The notes under the pieces are model-generated. The model made no database searches and had not been told where the DNA came from. It worked only from the letters and a program-made list of their open reading frames with translations. From Lachnospiraceae bacterium (GTDB lineage Bacteria; Bacillota; Clostridia; Lachnospirales; Lachnospiraceae), in assembly GCA_003447895.1 (NCBI GenBank), contig DLYC01000270.1, forward strand, positions 10,672 to 20,685: a DNA stretch of 10,014 nucleotides, read 5' to 3'. The position numbers were made by a program, and so were the translations under genes. This document shows, in pieces, positions 5,896 to 10,014 of this stretch (position 1 is the first letter of the stretch; each line of letters opens with the position of its first letter).

Positions 5896-7131
5896 TCAGA
5901 ACTCTGTCTGCTCGAACTGCATCTGCTCGAATTCACTCTGCTCGTTTCGGTTCATCTTCTCGAGGATTCCGTGGATCTTGTCGGTGGAAGCGCTCATGTT
6001 GGAGATTCCGATGTCGTGATTTATGAAATCGACGATCATGGCGGCATACTTGCTCATGTCCGCGGGCTCGAACCAATCTCTGTCTGCCAGCTCCGGGGGC
6101 TGGTAAGTGAGGTTTGTGGTGACGAGCTTGTCGAAGTAGCCCTTCTCATAGGCCTCATCGAAGACCGAAAGGCCGTCTGTGAAGAGGCCGAATGTGGTGC
6201 ACAAAAAGACTCTCTTCGCGTGCATGTTCTGCTTGAGCTGGCGGGCCGTATCCAGAATGGAGCCGCCGGAGGAGATCATGTCGTCGATGATGATCGCGTC
6301 CTTGCCGTTGAGGTCCGTTCCCAGGAATTCGTGGGCGACAATGGGGTTCTTTCCGTTTACGATCCTGGAGTAGTCCCTTCTCTTATAGAACATACCCGTG
6401 TCGGCGCCAATGACGTTGGCAAAATAGACAGTTCTGTCCAGTGCTCCCTCATCGGGGGAGATTACCACGATGTGGTCCTTGTCGACGATCAGGTCCGGGA
6501 CAGAGCGCATCAGGGACTTGAGGAACTGGTAAGGCGTCGTGAAGTTGTTGAAATCCACCAGGGGATTTACGTTCTGGATCCTGGGATCGTGGGCATCGAA
6601 GGTGATGAAATTCCTGATTCCGAGATCACAGAGCTCGTTGTACATAATAGCGGCGTCGAGAGATTCCCGGCCGCTTCGCTTGTGCTGGCGTCCCTCGTAG
6701 AGGAAGGGCATGATGACGTTGATTCTGCGCGCCTTTCCGTTGATGGCCGAGATCGCTCTCTTGAGATCCTGGAAATGATCGTCGGGGGACATGTGGTTCG
6801 TAAAACCGTTCATTTGGTAGGTAATGGAATAGTTGGTGATGTCCACAAGGATAAACACATCCTTGCCCCTGGCGGATTGTTCGAGAACCGCCTTGCCCTC
6901 ACCGGTGGAGAAGCGGGGGATGGAGAGAGGAAGCCGATAGTCGTCCTCATAGTATCCCTCATATTCGGGGTCGTCTCTGTGCTCGTTGTGATCGCCCATG
7001 CGGAAGTAGTTGATCCAATAATTCATCTTCTCGCCGAAGCTCTCGGCGGAGGGAAGGACCATCAGTGCAAGGGGGGCCACGGGATTGCTGGTCTGCTCAA
7101 GCTTGTCGTGCATTGCGTGTTCTGTAGACAT
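5896..7131 (-). CDS. prs: Ribose-phosphate pyrophosphokinase (PRPP synthetase), divergent form
   Basis: This family transfers pyrophosphate from ATP to ribose 5-phosphate, making PRPP for nucleotide, His and Trp synthesis. The 411-residue product is much longer than the usual 310-320. Family features: RFSTGE (73-78) with RGKDVFIL (88-95); YEGRQHKRSGRES (145-157), a changed version of the ATP-binding RQD segment; DAHDPRIQ (179-186), keeping the His of the usual DLH; SPDEG (225-229); KRR (250-252); and the PRPP loop IIDDMISSGGS (281-291), where DDxxDTGGT is typical. Residues 42-66 form an acidic, Tyr-rich insertion, and the C-terminus is three EQxxF repeats (397-411). GAAGGAG (7137-7143, complement) selects the ATG at 7131 over an in-frame ATG at 7206 whose extra 25 residues come from the G+C palindrome. 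It may be a second Prs paralogue; activity is likely but not proven. Confidence 0.88.
   Translation of the reverse strand: MSTEHAMHDKLEQTSNPVAPLALMVLPSAESFGEKMNYWINYFRMGDHNEHRDDPEYEGYYEDDYRLPLSIPRFSTGEGKAVLEQSARGKDVFILVDITNYSITYQMNGFTNHMSPDDHFQDLKRAISAINGKARRINVIMPFLYEGRQHKRSGRESLDAAIMYNELCDLGIRNFITFDAHDPRIQNVNPLVDFNNFTTPYQFLKSLMRSVPDLIVDKDHIVVISPDEGALDRTVYFANVIGADTGMFYKRRDYSRIVNGKNPIVAHEFLGTDLNGKDAIIIDDMISSGGSILDTARQLKQNMHAKRVFLCTTFGLFTDGLSVFDEAYEKGYFDKLVTTNLTYQPPELADRDWFEPADMSKYAAMIVDFINHDIGISNMSASTDKIHGILEKMNRNEQSEFEQMQFEQTEF
5899..5943 (-). repeat. Three tandem 15-bp repeats encoding EQxxF at the Prs C-terminus
   Basis: Reading the coding strand, 5943-5929 encodes EQSEF, 5928-5914 EQMQF and 5913-5899 EQTEF, immediately followed by the stop codon. 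Each unit keeps Glu-Gln at the start and Phe at the end. The units are clearly related at DNA level, for example in the repeated CTGCTCGAA on the + strand, so they probably arose by slippage or local duplication. Confidence 0.8.
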
Positions 7132-7169
7132 GAAATCTCCTTCATATAGATGCTTTGTTCGGGAATCGG

Positions 7170-7185
7170 CGCGGCCGCGGCCGCG
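7170..7185. repeat. 16-bp perfect palindrome of only G and C in the prs leader
   Basis: CGCGGCCGCGGCCGCG is its own reverse complement and contains two overlapping GCGGCCGC units. It lies inside a 19-base run with no A or T (7168-7186), in an otherwise A+T-rich intergenic region. It is between the predicted prs promoter and start codon, so it would be in the 5' untranslated RNA. Confidence 0.85.
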
Positions 7186-7204
7186 GACCCTTAAATCCAA
7201 TACC

Positions 7205-7233
7205 ATTCTATAGTCACAAAGGAAGAATTACAA
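7205..7233 (-). promoter_or_regulatory. Predicted promoter of prs
   Basis: On the minus strand TTGTAA (7233-7228) and TAGAAT (7210-7205) are 17 bp apart and match the sigma-A consensus at four and five of six positions. Transcription would start near 7198, giving a leader of about 67 nt that contains the G+C palindrome. Confidence 0.5.
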
Positions 7234-7246
7234 GAAAAACCGTCAC

Positions 7247-7275
7247 TTTACATTGAGAGTCAGATTGGATAAAAT
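7247..7275 (+). promoter_or_regulatory. Predicted promoter of der
   Basis: TTTACA (7247-7252) and TAAAAT (7270-7275) are separated by 17 bp, each matching the sigma-A consensus at five of six positions. The start would be near 7282, about 50 nt before der. Its -35 box is only 13 bp from the -35 box of the divergent prs promoter. Confidence 0.65.
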
Positions 7276-7281
7276 AGAAAG

Positions 7282-7311
7282 ACATATGGACTTTTACATA
7301 ATACATATGGA
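7282..7311 (+). repeat. Direct repeat ACATATGGA spaced 21 bp in the der leader
   Basis: ACATATGGA occurs at 7282-7290 and again at 7303-7311, exactly 21 bp apart, which is about two helical turns. The first copy starts at the predicted transcription start of der and the second is in its leader. The core CATATG is itself palindromic. This could be a protein-binding site but may be chance in A+T-rich DNA. Confidence 0.4.
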
Positions 7312-7319
7312 TTATGAAC

Positions 7320-7326
7320 AGGAAGG
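7320..7326 (+). promoter_or_regulatory. Ribosome binding site of der
   Basis: AGGAAGG is placed 6 nt before the ATG at 7333, supporting that start. Confidence 0.8.
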
Positions 7327-7332
7327 TATATA

Positions 7333-8673
7333 ATGAGTAAACGAAAAAACAAGCCAATCGTGGCAGTGGTCGGAAGGCCCAATGTCGGAAAGTCTACTCT
7401 GTTCAATGTCCTGGCAGGAAGAAAGATCTCGATCACAGAGGACACACCGGGCGTTACCAGAGACCGGATCTACGCGGACTGCAGCTGGCTTAACTACGAT
7501 TTTACATTGATCGATACAGGCGGTATTGAGCCGGATTCGGGAGATGTGATCCTCTCCCAGATGCGGGAGCAGGCACAGATCGCGATCGATATGGCGGACG
7601 TCATCATTTTCATGGTGGATCTCAAGACGGGGCTTGTGGACTCCGACATGAGAGTCGCGGACATGCTCCGCAGGGCGCACAAGCCGGTCGTTCTGTGCGT
7701 CAACAAGACAGACAATCCGACCAAGCAGATGGCGGATGTCTATGAGTTTTACAATCTCGGAATCGGAGAGCCATTCCCGGTCTCCTCGGCCAACCGGACA
7801 GGAATCGGCGACATGCTCGACGAAGTGGTCAAGGGATTCCGGGAAGGTACAGGAGAAGAGGAGGAGGATGACGCGGTCTATGTGGCGGTCGTCGGAAAGC
7901 CCAATGTCGGAAAATCCTCGATCGTAAACAGGCTGATCGGAGAGAACCGCCTGATCGTCTCGGACATCGCGGGGACGACAAGGGATGCCATCGACACGAG
8001 GGTGAAGCACGACGGCAAAGAGTACGTTTTTATCGATACAGCCGGCCTTCGCCGAAAGAACAAGATCAAAGAGAACCTGGAAAAGTATATGATCGTGCGC
8101 ACTGTGGGCGCGGTCGAGAGAGCGGACATCACGGTCCTTGTCATTGATGCCGCAGAGGGGATCACGGAGCAGGACGCCAAGATCGCGGGAATCGCCCACG
8201 ACAGAGGAAAGGCCGTGATCGTCGCGGTGAACAAATGGGACCTTGTGGAGAAGGACAACCACTCCGTGAAGAAGTTTACGGACAAGATCCGGTCCGTGCT
8301 TTCCTTTCTCTCTTACGCGGAGATCATCTTTATCTCCGCGGAGACAGGACAGAGGCTGGTAAAGCTCTACGACGTGATCGACCTCGTCAGCGCGAACCAG
8401 AACATGCGCATTCAGACCGGCGTACTCAATGAGATCATCAGTGAAGCATGCGTCATGCAGCAGCCGCCCAGCGACAAGGGCCACATGCTCAAGATCAGGT
8501 ACGCGACCCAGGTGGCCGTCAAGCCGCCGACATTTGTTCTTTTTGTCAATTCGAAGGAGCTGATGCATTTCTCCTATCTGAGATACCTCGAGAACAGGAT
8601 CAGGGATGCCTTCGGATTCAGGGGGACACCGCTCAAGTTTATCGTGCGCGAGCGGAACGAAGACAAATCATAA
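7333..8673 (+). CDS. der: Ribosome biogenesis GTPase Der (EngA)
   Basis: Der is an essential GTPase with two tandem G domains that helps assemble the 50S subunit. The product has 446 residues, near the usual 435-440. G domain 1 has GRPNVGKS (14-21), DTPGVTRD (37-44), DTGG (61-64) and NKTD (124-127). A short acidic linker EEEEDD (175-180) leads to G domain 2 with GKPNVGKS (188-195), AGTTRD (213-218), DTAGLRRKNK (235-244) and NKWD (300-303). The KH-like domain spans about 350-446 and carries the usual PP-FVLFVN and YLRYLENRIR segments, ending with GTPLKFIVRER. The start is set by AGGAAGG at 7320-7326. A good promoter lies about 60 bp upstream, and plsY follows after 30 bp, the usual Firmicutes neighbour. 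Confidence 0.98.
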   Translation: MSKRKNKPIVAVVGRPNVGKSTLFNVLAGRKISITEDTPGVTRDRIYADCSWLNYDFTLIDTGGIEPDSGDVILSQMREQAQIAIDMADVIIFMVDLKTGLVDSDMRVADMLRRAHKPVVLCVNKTDNPTKQMADVYEFYNLGIGEPFPVSSANRTGIGDMLDEVVKGFREGTGEEEEDDAVYVAVVGKPNVGKSSIVNRLIGENRLIVSDIAGTTRDAIDTRVKHDGKEYVFIDTAGLRRKNKIKENLEKYMIVRTVGAVERADITVLVIDAAEGITEQDAKIAGIAHDRGKAVIVAVNKWDLVEKDNHSVKKFTDKIRSVLSFLSYAEIIFISAETGQRLVKLYDVIDLVSANQNMRIQTGVLNEIISEACVMQQPPSDKGHMLKIRYATQVAVKPPTFVLFVNSKELMHFSYLRYLENRIRDAFGFRGTPLKFIVRERNEDKS

Positions 8674-8686
8674 GCGCACAGCGCTT
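8672..8686 (+). other. Small hairpin overlapping the der stop codon
   Basis: AAGCGC (8672-8677) and GCGCTT (8681-8686) form a perfect 6-bp stem with loop ACA, followed by TAAT. It is short and has no proper U-tract, so it is unlikely to stop transcription into plsY. It may affect mRNA processing or be neutral. Confidence 0.35.
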
Positions 8687-8690
8687 TAAT

Positions 8691-8698
8691 AAGGAGGT
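8691..8698 (+). promoter_or_regulatory. Ribosome binding site of plsY
   Basis: AAGGAGGT is a near-complete anti-Shine-Dalgarno match ending 5 nt before the ATG at 8704. Confidence 0.85.
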
Positions 8699-8703
8699 AA
8701 AAA

Positions 8704-9384
8704 ATGATCGGACTTAGAGTTTTATGCCTTTTGATCGGTTACGCGTTCGGAAACTTTCAGACTGCCTACATTCTCGGCAAGATGAAGGGAATTGATATCA
8801 GGGACTACGGGAGCGGAAACGCGGGAACGACAAACGCGATCCGCGTGCTCGGGACCAAGGCCGGACTTCTGGTCTTTGTCGGCGATATGGTAAAGAGCCT
8901 TCTCGCGCTTCTGCTTGTGGGCGCCATATTCGGGAAATCCCATCCCGATACCGTATATCTGCTCAAATCCTGGGCCTTTATGGGTGTCGTCCTTGGACAC
9001 GACTTCCCCTTCTATATGAACTTTAAGGGCGGCAAGGGCGTCGCGGTCATGGCCGGATTCGCGTTTGGCTATCACTGGAGCTTTATCCCCACTTCGATCC
9101 TCTTGTTCTTTATCCCTTACCTGACAACGACTTATGTATCCCTGGGCTCCCTTATGGTTTACGGCGGGACCTTTATCCAGATGATCATTGAGGGACAGAT
9201 GGGCGTGTTCGGTCCGGCCACCCAGGCGACCCTGATCGAAATGTATGTGATCCAGTTCTTCCTGACCTTTATGGCTTACTACAGACACAGAGCCAACATC
9301 GGAAGACTGATCAGAGGCGAGGAGAGAAAGACTTACCTCTTTAAGGCAAACTCCGAAAAGCTGGATCTTGGCGACAAGAAGTGA
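8704..9384 (+). CDS. plsY: Acyl-phosphate:glycerol-3-phosphate acyltransferase PlsY
   Basis: PlsY is a multi-pass inner-membrane enzyme that moves an acyl chain from acyl-phosphate to glycerol 3-phosphate, making lysophosphatidic acid, the first step of phospholipid synthesis. The 226-residue product has the expected hydrophobic segments (about 2-22, 52-77, 86-102, 114-138, 140-165 and 177-193). The three cytoplasmic active-site motifs are present: SGNAGTTNAIR (37-47), NFKGGKGVA (106-114) and RHRANIGRL (194-202). The N-terminal GN-x-Q-TAYILGK (16-26) also fits. It is a little longer than the typical 195-215, with extra length in the loop around 165-177 and in a charged tail after 203. AAGGAGGT fixes the start. 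It follows der by 30 bp, so the two are probably co-transcribed. Confidence 0.97.
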   Translation: MIGLRVLCLLIGYAFGNFQTAYILGKMKGIDIRDYGSGNAGTTNAIRVLGTKAGLLVFVGDMVKSLLALLLVGAIFGKSHPDTVYLLKSWAFMGVVLGHDFPFYMNFKGGKGVAVMAGFAFGYHWSFIPTSILLFFIPYLTTTYVSLGSLMVYGGTFIQMIIEGQMGVFGPATQATLIEMYVIQFFLTFMAYYRHRANIGRLIRGEERKTYLFKANSEKLDLGDKK

Positions 9385-9423
9385 CAGCTGCGGAAATAAA
9401 AACTTAAGAAAGTAATACATATC

Positions 9424-9474
9424 AGCACCGGGCGGCCTCCATACGTCTGGGGGTGCTAAGGTAATGGTTGCTAA
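9424..9474 (+). other. Structured tyrS leader with a repeated 3' arm
   Basis: AGCACC (9424-9429) is complementary to GGTGCT (9452-9457). Inside, CCA (9439-9441) and TGG (9448-9450) can close a 6-nt loop. A second, nearly identical copy of the right arm follows: GGGTGCTAA (9451-9459) and GGTTGCTAA (9466-9474) agree at eight of nine bases, so the left arm could pair with either, the second with one bulged T. No U-tract follows and the T-box core is absent. The element could be a small translational control structure; this is inference. Confidence 0.35.
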
Positions 9475-9497
9475 TAAAAACAGGAGAATGACGAAAA

Positions 9498-10014
9498 ATG
9501 GAAAAAAACATGAAAATCTACGAGGAACTGCAGGCCAGGGGCCTTCTGGCACAGCTCACGGATCCCGACGAGATCAGAGACCTGATCAACGCCGGAAAAG
9601 CCACCTTCTACATCGGCTTTGATCCCACTGCGGATTCCCTGCACGTGGGCCACTTCATGGCGCTTCTTCTCATGAAGAGACTCCAGGAAGCGGGCAACAA
9701 GCCCGTGGCTCTCGTGGGAGGCGGCACAGGTATGATCGGCGACCCCTCCGGCCGCACGGACCTGCGCTCCATGATGACTGTCGAGCAGATCGACCACAAC
9801 TGCGAATGCTTCAAGAAGCAGATGAGCCGTTTTATCGAGTTCGGAGAGGGAAAGGCCATGATGGTCAATAACGCCGACTGGCTCAGAGACCTCAATTACA
9901 TCGAATTCCTCAGGGATATCGGCTCCCACTTCAGCGTCAATGAGATGCTCCGCGCAAGATGCTATGAGCAGAGACTGGAGAGAGGACTCAGCTTCCTTGA
10001 GTTCAACTACATGG
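9498..10014 (+). CDS. tyrS: Tyrosyl-tRNA synthetase, N-terminal part (3' end outside window)
   Basis: TyrS charges tRNA-Tyr with tyrosine using ATP and is a class I synthetase. The first 172 codons are present and the frame stays open to the window edge. The Rossmann-fold catalytic domain shows the class I signature as HVGH (49-52) in [19 protein letters not shown], the [13 protein letters not shown] block (74-86), and NNADWL (124-129) with [15 protein letters not shown] (137-151). The KMSKS-type motif and the C-terminal S4-like domain would be beyond the edge. The ATG at 9498 is preceded by CAGGAG (9481-9486) with an 11-nt spacing, slightly long. An ATG at 9488 is out of frame, and an in-frame ATG at 9510 is too far from that site. 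The [13 protein letters not shown] form indicates the TyrS rather than the TyrZ subtype. It lies 113 bp after plsY with no terminator between them. Confidence 0.97.
   Translation, partial: MEKNMKIYEELQARGLLAQLTDPDEIRDLINAGKATFYIGFDPTADSLHVGHFMALLLMKRLQEAGNKPVALVGGGTGMIGDPSGRTDLRSMMTVEQIDHNCECFKKQMSRFIEFGEGKAMMVNNADWLRDLNYIEFLRDIGSHFSVNEMLRARCYEQRLERGLSFLEFNYM

Noticed and set aside
5785..7149. Long + strand open frame (454 codons) antisense to prs
   Set aside because: It begins inside yraN, runs through the bidirectional terminator and is Val/Leu/Asp-rich without any recognisable family; the minus strand encodes a clear PRPP synthetase homologue with a good ribosome binding site.
7312..8568. 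Long - strand open frame (418 codons) antisense to der
   Set aside because: It is a His/Asp/Val-rich shadow of der, which has all its GTPase motifs and full length on the + strand.
9424..9497. T-box riboswitch before tyrS
   Set aside because: The gap is too short and I see neither the conserved GGTGGNACC core nor a terminator hairpin with a U-tract.

Overview
This window is a stretch of ordinary chromosomal housekeeping DNA from a Gram-positive bacterium, most likely a moderately G+C-rich member of the Clostridia such as a Lachnospiraceae relative. That placement rests on three things: the gene order ffh-rpsP-khpA-rimM-trmD-rplS-rbgA-lepB-rnhB-yraN, which is the Firmicutes arrangement; strong AGGAGG-type ribosome binding sites before most genes; and TTGACA/TATAAT-like promoters. 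No mobile element, CRISPR array, tRNA, rRNA or phage-like gene was seen.

The left part (1-5840, + strand) is a translation, export and RNA-processing cluster. It opens with the 3' end of ffh (signal recognition particle GTPase). It continues with rpsP (S16), khpA (small KH RNA-binding protein), rimM (30S maturation factor acting with S19/S13), trmD (tRNA m1G37 methyltransferase), rplS (L19), rbgA/ylqF (50S assembly GTPase), lepB (type I signal peptidase), rnhB (RNase HII) and yraN (UPF0102 nuclease-fold protein). The cluster is broken up by cis signals: a strong hairpin plus U-tract just before the rimM ribosome binding site, a promoter and a possible switching leader before rplS, a terminator after rplS, and a very strong, apparently bidirectional terminator after yraN. 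rbgA-lepB-rnhB-yraN are tightly packed (one overlap, then short gaps) and are probably co-transcribed.

The middle (5896-7131, - strand) is one gene, a divergent 411-residue ribose-phosphate pyrophosphokinase (PRPP synthetase) homologue. It converges on yraN and is divergent from der. Its protein has an unusual PRPP loop, an acidic/aromatic insertion and a threefold EQxxF repeat at the C-terminus. Its leader carries a 16-bp palindrome made only of G and C.

The right part (7333-10014, + strand) is der (tandem-GTPase ribosome assembly factor), plsY (acyl-phosphate glycerol-3-phosphate acyltransferase) and the first 172 codons of tyrS. der has a clear promoter. gpsA, which often follows plsY in Firmicutes, is not between plsY and tyrS, and the tyrS leader is too short and lacks the core motif for a T-box. 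The most interesting unexplained signals are RNA-level: the rplS leader, the khpA-rimM hairpin, the tyrS leader and the prs/der intergenic region. I found no evidence of a wholly new multi-gene system.
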